From Herbinix hemicellulosilytica (lineage in GTDB: Bacteria > Bacillota > Clostridia > Lachnospirales > Lachnospiraceae), in assembly GCF_002904165.1 (NCBI RefSeq), contig NZ_CVTD020000010.1:186001-250000 (forward strand): a stretch of DNA of 64,000 nt, in the 5' to 3' direction. This document shows, piece after piece, positions 42,853 through 52,235 of the stretch (position 1 is the first letter of the stretch; every line of letters begins with the position of its first letter). The translations under genes were made by a program, and so were the position numbers. The notes below the pieces were generated by a model. The model was not told the DNA's origin. It ran no database searches and saw only the letters and a program-made list of their open reading frames with translations.

Positions 42853-43537
42853 TATTCATACTCATATACTGCCGGGTATTGACGACGGGGCCAAGAACAT
42901 TGATGAAAGCTTAAAACTTACAGAGCTTCTTCATGAGCAGGGGGTAGCCGGTGCCGTATGTACTCCCCATTATTACCCCTATCTTATGGATATAAATGAG
43001 TTTGTAAACAGAAGGAAAGAAGCATTAAACCTTATATTCGAATCAAAAATTCAACTGTATAGCGCCAGCGAAACATATCTGCATGAATATTTGTTTCATA
43101 ACAGCAATTTGGATTTTTTAACCGTGGAAAATACCGATTATCTGCTTTTAGAGCTGCCATATATAAAGAAATGGGATAAAAATATTTTTGAAACCATAGA
43201 AAGACTGACGATTCATTTCTGCATTATACCAATTATAGCTCACATCGAAAGATATCCGGCAGCAGGAAAGAGAGACATAAAAAGATTAAAGGAAATTGGC
43301 TGCATAATGCAGCTTAATGTATCGTCCTTACTTGACAAAAGAATTAAAAGGCGGGCACTAAGCCTTATCCGTACAGGACTTATAGATGTTCTGGGAAGTG
43401 ACTGCCATGACATAAAAACCAGACCTCCTAGAATAAAAACGGCCCTGGATGTTATTGGCAGCAAAATAGGTAATCAATACTGTGACAGGTTGATAAGGAA
43501 TTCTTCCATGATCGTAAAAGGTATCGATATCAGATGA
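42845..43537 (+). CDS. PHP-family protein-tyrosine phosphatase (CpsB/CapC type)
   Basis: Protein of 230 residues with PHP metal motifs: IDIHTHILPGIDDGAKN, CTPHYYPY, IIAHIERYP and LGSDCHDIKTRPP. It removes phosphate from the Tyr tail of the kinase encoded directly upstream, allowing the cycling that controls chain length. The ATG overlaps the last bases of the kinase gene, so both are made together. Confidence 0.92.
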   Translation: MIDIHTHILPGIDDGAKNIDESLKLTELLHEQGVAGAVCTPHYYPYLMDINEFVNRRKEALNLIFESKIQLYSASETYLHEYLFHNSNLDFLTVENTDYLLLELPYIKKWDKNIFETIERLTIHFCIIPIIAHIERYPAAGKRDIKRLKEIGCIMQLNVSSLLDKRIKRRALSLIRTGLIDVLGSDCHDIKTRPPRIKTALDVIGSKIGNQYCDRLIRNSSMIVKGIDIR

Positions 43538-43733
43538 ACCGTTATAGGTGGATCGGAATATAATAAAGTGTATTTTGAAAATCGGTTTTATTTGTATTTG
43601 ATATAAAAAATATGAACTTTAACAGAAATACCGGCTTTGTAATCAAAATAATAACCTATAATTCCTGATCCAAATTTTAAGTCCCTGGGTGTGATAATAC
43701 AGGATGCTATGAAAACTAGCTAAAGCCGGGATA
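43538..43733 (+). other. intergenic region within the capsule cluster
   Basis: About 200 bases, AT-rich. A hairpin CCTGGGTGTGATAATACAGG lies near 43686, followed by CTAAAGCCGGG just before the next ATG. I could not match it to a known riboswitch. Confidence 0.3.
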
Positions 43734-44387
43734 ATGAAAAATCAATTATTTAAAAGAAAGGAACATCTGATATTGAGATATATAGATATAAAATATAAAA
43801 TCGATAAAATTATTGCTTTATTGGGTCTAATTGTGCTTTCACCATTAATGATAATAATAGGAATTGCAATAAAGCTTGATTCACCGGGACCGATTATATA
43901 CAGGCAAAAACGTCTCGGGCAAAACGGAAAAATATTTTATATGTATAAATTCAGGTCCATGTATGAAGGGGCAGAAAAAAATGGAGTGTACGACCGAAAA
44001 AAGGATCCCAGGGTTACGTCTGTGGGAAAAGTTATCCGAAGAACCAGCCTGGATGAATTGCCACAGTTAATAAATGTTTTAAAAGGGGACATGTCCTTAA
44101 TAGGACCAAGGCCCCCATTGGTTTATCATCCCTGGCCTTATGAGAAGTACACCGATGAGCAAAAAAAGATGTTTCTGATTAAACCGGGAATTACAGGATG
44201 GGCTCAGGTAAACGGTAGAAAAAATCTGGAATGGGACAAAAGAATAAAGATGAATATTGAGTATATTGAAAAGATGTCTTTATTGCTTGATTTGAAAATT
44301 TTATTACTGACAGTTATAAAAGTGATTAAGATGGAGGAAAACGTAAACAGAAAAAAAACAGTGAATATAAATAAGCAAATTAAATAA
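43734..44387 (+). CDS. initiating sugar transferase (WcaJ/ExoY-like, polyprenyl-phosphate)
   Basis: Membrane-bound transferase of 217 residues. One hydrophobic helix (about 25-48) is followed by the catalytic domain with KLDSPGPIIYRQKRLGQNG, MYKFRSM, RRTSLDELPQL, MSLIGPRPPL and PGITGWAQVNGRK, the standard motifs. It moves a sugar phosphate from a UDP-sugar to undecaprenyl phosphate, starting the repeat unit. The ATG has only a weak upstream site. It is followed directly by an HpcH/HpaI aldolase gene. Confidence 0.92.
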   Translation: MKNQLFKRKEHLILRYIDIKYKIDKIIALLGLIVLSPLMIIIGIAIKLDSPGPIIYRQKRLGQNGKIFYMYKFRSMYEGAEKNGVYDRKKDPRVTSVGKVIRRTSLDELPQLINVLKGDMSLIGPRPPLVYHPWPYEKYTDEQKKMFLIKPGITGWAQVNGRKNLEWDKRIKMNIEYIEKMSLLLDLKILLLTVIKVIKMEENVNRKKTVNINKQIK

Positions 44388-44399
44388 AGGGGATAGTCC

Positions 44400-45218
44400 A
44401 TGCCGTTAAAGCTAATGTTTATTACCAATGATAAACATGTAGCAAAGATAGCGGAAAGAAACGGTGTAGATTGGATCTTTGTGGATCTTGAAATAAACGG
44501 TAAGGAAAAACGCCAGGGACACCTCGATACGGTGATATCCGGTCATGATATTGAAGATGTAAGAGCAATAAAATCGGTTTTAAGCACATCAAAACTTTTG
44601 GTAAGAGCAAATCCCATTTATGAAGGATCAAAAGATGAAATAGATAAGATCATACAATACGGAAGCGATATTATAATGCTTCCGTATTTTAAGTATAAAG
44701 AAGAAGTGGAGACTTTTATTGATTATGTTGCCGGCCGGGCCAAAGTATGCTTACTTTTGGAAACTCCGCAGGCAGTTGAAAAAATTGACTCTATTTTAAG
44801 AATACCGGGAATCGATTATGTCCATATAGGACTTAACGACTTGCACCTGGGATACGGGATGAAATTTTTGTTTGAGCTTTTAGCAGACGGAACCGTAGAA
44901 AGAATATGCAATAAAATTAGGGAGTATAACCTTCCATACGGATTTGGCGGAATTGCCAGGTTAGGCAAAGGAGCTTTGGAAGCGGAATATATTTTGGGAG
45001 AACATTACAGGCTAGGTTCATCTATGGTCATTCTTTCCAGAAGTTTCTTAAATACAAGCTTAATTACCGATTTGGCTGATATTGAAAAAGAATTTACCCA
45101 AGGGGTCCGCCAAATACGGGAATATGAGGCTTTTTTGAAAGGTCAAGATCAGGAATTTTTTGCATACAATAAAAAAATAGTAAGCGAAAAAGTAGATAAG
45201 ATAATTAAGGGGCTATAA
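44400..45218 (+). CDS. HpcH/HpaI-type aldolase
   Basis: Protein of 272 residues with the TIM-barrel aldolase motifs: DWIFVDLEINGKEKRQGH, VRANPI, LLLETPQAVEKID (metal Glu) and YVHIGLNDLHLGYG (metal Asp). Members cleave or form C-C bonds with pyruvate-type donors. Within a capsule cluster it may build a sugar side group or a non-sugar acid; that role is inferred. AAAGGGGAT precedes the ATG, 12 bases after the initiating transferase, so they are in the same transcript. Confidence 0.82.
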   Translation: MPLKLMFITNDKHVAKIAERNGVDWIFVDLEINGKEKRQGHLDTVISGHDIEDVRAIKSVLSTSKLLVRANPIYEGSKDEIDKIIQYGSDIIMLPYFKYKEEVETFIDYVAGRAKVCLLLETPQAVEKIDSILRIPGIDYVHIGLNDLHLGYGMKFLFELLADGTVERICNKIREYNLPYGFGGIARLGKGALEAEYILGEHYRLGSSMVILSRSFLNTSLITDLADIEKEFTQGVRQIREYEAFLKGQDQEFFAYNKKIVSEKVDKIIKGL

Positions 45219-45229
45219 AGGGGGAAGAC

Positions 45230-47284
45230 ATGAAAGATATAGTTTTGATTACAAATTACTGGCATTTTGAAGAAGAAAGAGAAAGCAGCAGATATTTTAC
45301 ATTGGCCCGAATGATAACACAAGCGGGAATGAAGCTTGAAGTTGTCACTTCATCTTTTTATCATGCCACTAAGAGTAAAAGAAAATTATCAAAGGATTAT
45401 TTAAATTCCTTTCCGTATAAAATAACCCTGATAGACGAACCGGGCTATACAAAGAATATTTCCTTAAAAAGGCTTTTAAGTCAGTGGATTTTCGGACGGA
45501 ACGTTATAAAATACCTAAAATCTAGAACAAAACCGGATCTAATTTATTGTGTAGTTCCTTCTTTGGAAGCTGCAGATTTAATAACAAAATATGCCAATAA
45601 ACATAATATAAAAATAGTAATTGATATTCAGGACTTATGGCCGGAAGCGTTCAGAATGAAATTTTCCATACCCTTTGTTAGCGACCTTTTAATTTATCCT
45701 TTTAAACTTAAGGCCGACAAAATTTATTCCCGTGCGGATGAAATTGTGGCTGTGTCACAAACATATATTAACCGGGCTATTCGGTATAACCAAAGGTGTA
45801 AGAGGGGACACTGTGTTTATTTGGGCCTGGAACTTGAAAAGTTTGACGGCTATGCATATGGGGCAAAGGAAATTATTAAGCCGGAAAATGAACTTTGGAT
45901 TGCATATGTCGGTAGTTTAGGATACAGCTATGACCTTACCGGAGTGATGGATGCCATATCCTTGATTCAAAATAAAAACCTTTGCCCCCAAAATAAAAAA
46001 ATAGTATTTCAGGTTATGGGAGACGGGCCCAGGCGTAAGGAATTTGAGGAATATGCAAAAATAAAAGGAGTTAACGCCGTCTTTACGGGCAAATTAGATT
46101 ATCCCGATATGGTAAAAAGGCTTTGCAGATCTGATATAGCTGTCAATCCAATAGTCAAAAATTCTGCAGCCAGTATCATTAACAAACATGCGGATTATGC
46201 GGCAGCAGGGCTTGTGGTTGTAAATACGCAAAAGTCAAAGGAATACAGATATTTACTGGAAAAATACCGTGCCGGCCTAAACTGTAAAACCGGTGACGCC
46301 AAAGATTTGGCAAAGAAATTGCTTTACCTTATAAATAATCCGGATATCAGGCGGCAAATGGGCCAAAATCACAGAAAGTTAGCCATTGAGAGATTTGATC
46401 GAAATAAAACATATTTAAAAATTATTAAATTACTGGAGGATGAAATAAAAGAAAATTCTAGCGAAAAAAATATGGAAAATAAAGATAAATTTACTTTTCA
46501 GATATTGCTGTCAACCATGAATCAAAAAGACCATAGTCTGCTTGATCAAATGAATATCCAGTCTGATGCAATTGTAATTAATCAGTGCGACCGCAATCAG
46601 TGGGAAGAGTTTGAATATAAAGGTAAACATATTAAGTGGATTTCAGCCAATGAAAGGGGAGTAGGTTTAAGCAGGAATACCGCTTTGATGAGAGCAACTG
46701 CAGATATATGCTTATTTGCAGATGATGATATACGCTACATAGATGGATATGAGAAAAAGATACTGAATGCTTTCAAAGAGTTACCTGATGCGGATGTAAT
46801 TATTTTTGATACGGAAATTATAAACAAAACAAAAGAAATTTTAAATCCAAGAAAAATAAAGAAAACACAAAGACTTCATGTTTTTAATTCCATGCGTTAC
46901 GGAACATACAGGATAGCAATAAAACGGGAAAAAATTTTGCAAAAAAATATTTATTTTTCCCTGCTTTTTGGCGGAGGAGCACAATACAGTGCCGGTGAAG
47001 ACTCTTTATTTATACGGGAATGCCTTAAAAATAAACTGAAATTGTATGCTTATCCTCTTGTTATAGGGTGTGTTGACGATAGCAAATCAAGCTGGTATCA
47101 GGGAATTACAGATAAGTATCTTATTGACAAGGGAGCCTTCCTTTCGGCCGCTTTCCCGATACTTTACCCCGTTTTATTCGTTTATTACGCTTTAAGATTA
47201 AGGGGAAAAGGCCATAAAAAATTCAAATTTTTTGAAATTATAATTAAATTTATCTATGGCAGAAAGGTTTTTTTGATAAAATAA
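45230..47284 (+). CDS. GT4-GT2 fusion glycosyltransferase
   Basis: Protein of 684 residues with two glycosyltransferase units. Residues 1-405 are GT-B (GT4): IDIQDLWPEAF, then WIAYVGSLGYSYDLTGVMDA and VMGDGPRRKEFEEYA. After a charged linker (405-425), residues 430-684 are GT-A (GT2): FQILLSTMNQKD, NERGVGLSRNTALMRAT and the metal site FADDDIRYIDG. Two transferases in one chain suggest consecutive sugar additions. AAGGGGGAAG precedes the ATG. Confidence 0.88.
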   Translation: MKDIVLITNYWHFEEERESSRYFTLARMITQAGMKLEVVTSSFYHATKSKRKLSKDYLNSFPYKITLIDEPGYTKNISLKRLLSQWIFGRNVIKYLKSRTKPDLIYCVVPSLEAADLITKYANKHNIKIVIDIQDLWPEAFRMKFSIPFVSDLLIYPFKLKADKIYSRADEIVAVSQTYINRAIRYNQRCKRGHCVYLGLELEKFDGYAYGAKEIIKPENELWIAYVGSLGYSYDLTGVMDAISLIQNKNLCPQNKKIVFQVMGDGPRRKEFEEYAKIKGVNAVFTGKLDYPDMVKRLCRSDIAVNPIVKNSAASIINKHADYAAAGLVVVNTQKSKEYRYLLEKYRAGLNCKTGDAKDLAKKLLYLINNPDIRRQMGQNHRKLAIERFDRNKTYLKIIKLLEDEIKENSSEKNMENKDKFTFQILLSTMNQKDHSLLDQMNIQSDAIVINQCDRNQWEEFEYKGKHIKWISANERGVGLSRNTALMRATADICLFADDDIRYIDGYEKKILNAFKELPDADVIIFDTEIINKTKEILNPRKIKKTQRLHVFNSMRYGTYRIAIKREKILQKNIYFSLLFGGGAQYSAGEDSLFIRECLKNKLKLYAYPLVIGCVDDSKSSWYQGITDKYLIDKGAFLSAAFPILYPVLFVYYALRLRGKGHKKFKFFEIIIKFIYGRKVFLIK

Positions 47285-47444
47285 GCAAATTTTAAATTAA
47301 ATTTATTAAGAGCTTTTATATGGTTTAACTTCTAGGTTATGAAAATGTAATAGGATTTCTTTAAATTAAGGAAATCAGAATATTCATTAAATCCATAACA
47401 GAAAAACATATGATGGTTTAAATAATTATGACAGAGGAATTACT

Positions 47445-48446
47445 ATGGATGGTATCAAGGTTTCGTTTATCATACCTGCTTATAATGTTGCACCATATAT
47501 CGGTAACTGCATAGAAAGTGTCCTGACACAGAGTATAGAAAAAGAAATTATCATCATCAATGACGGCTCTACAGACAGAACCGCTGATGAAGCTCAAAAG
47601 TATGCCGATAAATACAGTTTCATCAAAATAATTAATAAGAGCAATCAGGGATTATCAAGTGCCCGCAATGACGGGGTGTCCATAGCACGGGGGGAATATG
47701 TGTGTTTTATTGATGCAGACGATTATTTCCTGGAAGATTTTGCGGGCGATTTTTATAAATTATGTAAATTGCACCGGCTGGATATCATACGGGGATTTTA
47801 TGCAAGAGCATATCCGGACGGCAGGATAAAAAAGGTAATTCATCCGGTCTCATTTTTAAATTGCCCTCTAAATTCCTATGATTACCTGGCCAAGTCCGTA
47901 TATGAAAAAGCCATGGAAGTCGTTGCGGTGGCCGGATTTATCCGCAGGGATTTTTTAATAAATCATAAGTTAAAATTTGAAGAAGGCCTTTGTTATGAAG
48001 ACCGGTTGTTTTATCTGAAGTTACTTTTAAGTTCAAAAAATTGTACTGTCATGCAAACAGATCGGTGTATATACGGTTACAGGATGAGAGAAGGAAGCAT
48101 AACAAAGACAACGGACAAAAAGAAGCTTATTGATTTGATAAAGATTATGAGAAAGCAGATATTTTTTATCGATAATCTCGAATTAAATAAATATTATATT
48201 ACGGCAGCAAACAAAGTTGCTTCCGCTTCTTTGAGTCATTTAACCTCTTTATACCTCAGATTATCATCAAACGAACGTAGGGAAATAATAGGGAAAATAC
48301 CGGGCAGGCTTAAATTAAGAGCCCTCAGATATTCATACAGTTTCAGAGACTTTATAAAATTGTCAGGGTTTATATTTTTTCCACGGCTGTTTGTTTTGAT
48401 ATTTAATTTAAAATGTTTTTTGAAAAAGTACCGGGATTTTATTTAG
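47445..48446 (+). CDS. family 2 glycosyltransferase
   Basis: Protein of 333 residues. VSFIIPAYNVAPYIGNCIESV, IIINDGSTDRT, GLSSARNDGVS and FIDADDYFLED are the GT2 nucleotide and metal motifs; the C-terminal part is a basic amphipathic region near the membrane. It adds one sugar of the capsule repeat. The upstream 160-base gap holds no gene that I can support. AGAGGAA precedes the ATG. Confidence 0.9.
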   Translation: MDGIKVSFIIPAYNVAPYIGNCIESVLTQSIEKEIIIINDGSTDRTADEAQKYADKYSFIKIINKSNQGLSSARNDGVSIARGEYVCFIDADDYFLEDFAGDFYKLCKLHRLDIIRGFYARAYPDGRIKKVIHPVSFLNCPLNSYDYLAKSVYEKAMEVVAVAGFIRRDFLINHKLKFEEGLCYEDRLFYLKLLLSSKNCTVMQTDRCIYGYRMREGSITKTTDKKKLIDLIKIMRKQIFFIDNLELNKYYITAANKVASASLSHLTSLYLRLSSNERREIIGKIPGRLKLRALRYSYSFRDFIKLSGFIFFPRLFVLIFNLKCFLKKYRDFI

Positions 48447-48516
48447 AAAGTTTATTAGTCTACATGAATTTCCTTATGTTAATAAATTAAAACATATGAT
48501 TTTGGGGTGAATTTAA

Positions 48517-49527
48517 TTGATAAAATTAAGCGTTATAATACCGGTCTATAATGTTGAAGCCTATCTGACCAAGTGTATAGATAGTGTCTTAAATCAAATA
48601 TATGGCGGACTGGAAATTATACTGGTAGATGACGGAAGTACGGATAATAGTCCGTATATCTGTGACTGCTATGCGGCCAAGGACCGGCGGATAAAGGTAA
48701 TACATAAGATAAACGAAGGGACTTCCGTTGCAAGAAATGCCGGTATAGATGCCGCAACCGGTGATTATATAGTTTTTTTGGACGCCGATGATTTTTGGTT
48801 AGAAACATCAATTCATGATTTAATGAAAATTGCCGATGAAACCCGGGCGGATGTTATTATAGGAAATGCCATTAAATATTATGATGCCGACGACAAATAC
48901 GGGCCTTATCCGAATAATCTGAAATATAACCCGGATCATAAAACTACCCGGGATAAACTTTTATATATACTTAATCCGAATAACAGGTTCCAATGGCATA
49001 TATGGAAATGTATTTTCAGAGCCGATCTAATTAAAAATAACCGGATATATTTTAAAGAAGGTTTATTATTTCAGGATGTGGAATGGCTGCCGAGAGTTTT
49101 AAGCAAGGCTAAAAAAATTGAGATAGTAGACAGATTTTTTGTCTGTTATAGGGTTAGACCCAATTCCAATATGACTGACGCTTACAAAACCATAAAAAGG
49201 CACAAGGATCTTTTGAAAGTAATTTATCATTTGTCTGATTATTTTAGCAAAATTGATATGGATAAGAAACTGAAACACAGTTTTTATACAAACTTTGCCG
49301 AATTATATATGTATGTATTTCTTAGGCAGGCTTTGTTACAGGATAAGGATTCGAAAAGCCTACTTAAAAGATTCTCGTATTATATCTATTTTTATCAGGG
49401 CAAATATTCAAAGCAGATAAAGTTTTTATATAAGCTATTGGGTTATGGGGTTTTATGTAAAATTATAAATGTTGCAGATAAGACAGCTTTGTTTATAAGA
49501 AGAATAAGGGGATGGAAATATGCCTGA
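48517..49527 (+). CDS. family 2 glycosyltransferase
   Basis: Protein of 336 residues similar in plan to its upstream neighbour: LSVIIPVYNVEAYLTKCIDSV, ILVDDGSTDNS, GTSVARNAGID and FLDADDFWLET. The start is TTG 48517 with GGGGTG upstream. Its 3' end overlaps the next glycosyltransferase gene by 8 bases. Confidence 0.9.
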   Translation: MIKLSVIIPVYNVEAYLTKCIDSVLNQIYGGLEIILVDDGSTDNSPYICDCYAAKDRRIKVIHKINEGTSVARNAGIDAATGDYIVFLDADDFWLETSIHDLMKIADETRADVIIGNAIKYYDADDKYGPYPNNLKYNPDHKTTRDKLLYILNPNNRFQWHIWKCIFRADLIKNNRIYFKEGLLFQDVEWLPRVLSKAKKIEIVDRFFVCYRVRPNSNMTDAYKTIKRHKDLLKVIYHLSDYFSKIDMDKKLKHSFYTNFAELYMYVFLRQALLQDKDSKSLLKRFSYYIYFYQGKYSKQIKFLYKLLGYGVLCKIINVADKTALFIRRIRGWKYA

Positions 49528-50854
49528 TCAAATATCTGAAAATAAGTCTTTGATAAAGAGATATCCCAAAGTATTGGTTGTAAGTTATAATTGCTTTTCA
49601 TTAGGAGGGGCTACAGGAAGGACCCTGGCTAATTTGTTCTGGGGCTGGGATAAAAAATCAATTGCTCAACTTTATATGAGCAACGAAATTCCCGATAATG
49701 ATGTTTGTTATAACTACTTTCGGGTTACCGATATTGATGTAATCAATGCCTTTCGAGGGAAAAAAACTGCCGGGCTTGTATATCTTAAGAAATATGACCA
49801 CAAGAATAAAAAATATGATGAAAAAGAAAATTCCCTCTATGACAAGCTAAAAGAAATGAAAGACAAAAGGAAAATAAAAATGAAGTTCTTCAGGACAATC
49901 ATCTGGAATCTGGGATTATGGAAATCAAAAGAGTACTACAGATGGTTGGACGAATTTCACCCGGATATTGTATTTGTAATGGCAGGAGAAAATTGCTTTG
50001 TAGATAAAATTGGACTTCAAATATCCAAACGGTATCGGATACCGATTGTTGTATATAACTGTGAGGATTATCAGTTTAAGGACTATAGCATACACGGAAT
50101 TTACGGGATTTTGTTTCAGATTATGCTAAGGCGTTCGTTTTCCAAACTTATGGCAAAAACCAACCATGTTATATTCAATAACCCGCCTTTGATGAAACTG
50201 TTCCAAAAAAGGTATCGGATAAATGCAAGTGTAATCTATATTTCTTCTGTTCTAAAAGAATGCTATATTGAATCCCCGAAAGAAAAGTTAAAGATATCTT
50301 ATTTAGGCAATATAAACAACCGATATGTATCTTTACTGGAAATAGCAAGGACAATCAAAAAGATTGACGAAAATCTCGTCCTTGATGTTTACGGCAGAAT
50401 ACTAAATCCAAACGCAAAATATGAGCTTGAAAATAACAGGGACTTAAGATACCACGGTGTAGTAAGTTATGATGAAGTTATAAATATCTTATCCCACAGT
50501 GATATTCTTGTACATTGTGAAAGTTTTGAACCGGATGCAATTATTGATAAAAGACACGGCTTTTCAACTAAGATCGGAGATGCTTTGGCAGGAGGATGTT
50601 GCCTCTTTGTATATGGGCCAAAGACCAATGCGGCGGTAAAATATCTTATAAAATATAAGGCTGCTTGTGTGGTAACCGAAAAAGAGCAGTTGGAAAATGA
50701 ATTAAGAAATTTAATACAAAACGAAAAATTAAGAGCTTATTACAGAAAAAATGCCCTTAAAGCAGCAGAAAAGAACCATGACATCCAAAAAAGTGCCGAC
50801 AGAGTATATAGGATAATTCAAAATGCAATCAAAGAGGGATATAAAAATGATTAA
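49520..50854 (+). CDS. family 4-like glycosyltransferase
   Basis: Protein of 444 residues with a GT-B fold. KVLVVSYNCFSLGGATGRTLANLF is the acceptor-side glycine-rich loop; KISYLGNINNRYVSLLEIART and YHGVVSYDEVINILSHSDILVHCESF are the donor-side motifs; GFSTKIGDALAGGCCLFVYG fits the nucleotide-binding region. ATG 49520 follows AAGGGGATGG and overlaps the upstream gene; the 3' end overlaps the polymerase gene. Confidence 0.85.
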   Translation: MPDQISENKSLIKRYPKVLVVSYNCFSLGGATGRTLANLFWGWDKKSIAQLYMSNEIPDNDVCYNYFRVTDIDVINAFRGKKTAGLVYLKKYDHKNKKYDEKENSLYDKLKEMKDKRKIKMKFFRTIIWNLGLWKSKEYYRWLDEFHPDIVFVMAGENCFVDKIGLQISKRYRIPIVVYNCEDYQFKDYSIHGIYGILFQIMLRRSFSKLMAKTNHVIFNNPPLMKLFQKRYRINASVIYISSVLKECYIESPKEKLKISYLGNINNRYVSLLEIARTIKKIDENLVLDVYGRILNPNAKYELENNRDLRYHGVVSYDEVINILSHSDILVHCESFEPDAIIDKRHGFSTKIGDALAGGCCLFVYGPKTNAAVKYLIKYKAACVVTEKEQLENELRNLIQNEKLRAYYRKNALKAAEKNHDIQKSADRVYRIIQNAIKEGYKND

Positions 50855-52160
50855 AACTAATAAAAAGTTCATGCATTATATTTTCCCTGTTTACTGGGTA
50901 CTTTTGCTGCTATGGCAAACTTTCCGTCCGGTTGAAAACCGCAGCATGGCTGATATAGGAGTAAAAGCCTTACTTCTTGGCAGCCTGCTTACCTTTGTCA
51001 TTTTAAAGTCATATTATAAAAAATTAAATCTTGCCGGACTCCTTTTATTGGTTTTATATGTCTTGTTTCAGTTTTTAAGCCATTGGAATAATTACGATAT
51101 ATTTAAATTATCTTACCTTATCGATATTGTTTTTTCATTCTCCATAATTTTTACTTTTATGATTTTAAATAACGATTATGTAATAACTAAAGATGAGATG
51201 ATTCTTTTTTCAAAAATTATAGTAGGTATAGTTTTTGCCTTATGTATTTATGCTGATGTATTTCGGTTTGAAGGAATAATTGCCGCTTTGAAAACGTCAA
51301 GCGGATATTTAAATGCAGTAAAATCAATACTTGCAAGCAATCATGAGTTTGGGCTTTATTTATCTTTCGGAATAGTATCCTGTGTATTTCTGATTTTTAA
51401 TTCGCATAATTCCCTAAAGAATTATTTATTGTATGGCTTTTTAATAATTTTGTTTACTTTTAATCTGATACTTACGTTTTCAAGAACATCTTTAGCTTCT
51501 TTGGTTATCGCAGCATTAATAGCCATTCATACAATGAAAAAACACCGGTTTGCCTTCTTATGTATGGCGCTTTTATTACTTGCAGTTATTCTTTTAAATA
51601 ATGATTTAAGAGAATATTTCCTAAAAATTGTACTTAGGGTGCAGCATGACGGGAACAGATTTAATTTGATTAAAGGTGGACTTAAGTATTATGCCCAGGG
51701 CAGTATAAAAGATATATTAATCGGGGTTGGCCCCACCGGAAGTCAATTGTATGTCCGGGAAATTTCAGGCGGCAGAAATTTTCATAACGGATACATTACA
51801 GTGTTAGTAACAGGCGGTTTGGCTATGATGACTTTTTTTATTTACATTGCTGTTTGCAATATTAATAACGGGATAAAAACCCTAAGATATGACAGATGTT
51901 CAGGAGCATACATGCTTGCTTCCAATGCCATTATGCTTTTATATATGTGGGGACAGACACCGATTATATTTTCACCGGATTTGGTTTCTTCAATGCTTAC
52001 TTTTTACTGTATTATAGTACCCAGGTATTTTTACAATTTCTACAGAAATCAAATAACGGAAGAAAAGAGGTTGAAAACTGCAGGAACTAGAGTATCAAAG
52101 ATAAAATCAAATTTATTGTGGAACAAAAATCAATATTTAATAAAGGATAATTTCAGGTAA
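50847..52160 (+). CDS. O-antigen/capsule polymerase-like membrane protein (Wzy)
   Basis: Protein of 437 residues with about ten to twelve hydrophobic helices and one larger extracytoplasmic loop. FSRTSLASLVIAALI and GVGPTGSQLYV followed by HNGYITVLVTGGLAMM are the Wzy/ligase motifs (Arg in the first, His in the second). It would join repeat units outside the membrane. ATG 50847 is chosen because AGAGGGAT precedes it. It overlaps the upstream gene by 8 bases. Confidence 0.85.
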   Translation: MIKTNKKFMHYIFPVYWVLLLLWQTFRPVENRSMADIGVKALLLGSLLTFVILKSYYKKLNLAGLLLLVLYVLFQFLSHWNNYDIFKLSYLIDIVFSFSIIFTFMILNNDYVITKDEMILFSKIIVGIVFALCIYADVFRFEGIIAALKTSSGYLNAVKSILASNHEFGLYLSFGIVSCVFLIFNSHNSLKNYLLYGFLIILFTFNLILTFSRTSLASLVIAALIAIHTMKKHRFAFLCMALLLLAVILLNNDLREYFLKIVLRVQHDGNRFNLIKGGLKYYAQGSIKDILIGVGPTGSQLYVREISGGRNFHNGYITVLVTGGLAMMTFFIYIAVCNINNGIKTLRYDRCSGAYMLASNAIMLLYMWGQTPIIFSPDLVSSMLTFYCIIVPRYFYNFYRNQITEEKRLKTAGTRVSKIKSNLLWNKNQYLIKDNFR

Positions 52161-52235
52161 TCCCTGATTATGGGTTACCAAATTGTATTATTTGTATATT
52201 TATATTTAAGAAGATAATTTTTGGGAGAGAAAACA

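Noticed and set aside
43538-43733. Cyclic-di-GMP riboswitch before the sugar transferase
   Set aside because: CTAAAGCC looks a little like the core, but the rest of the conserved core is missing.
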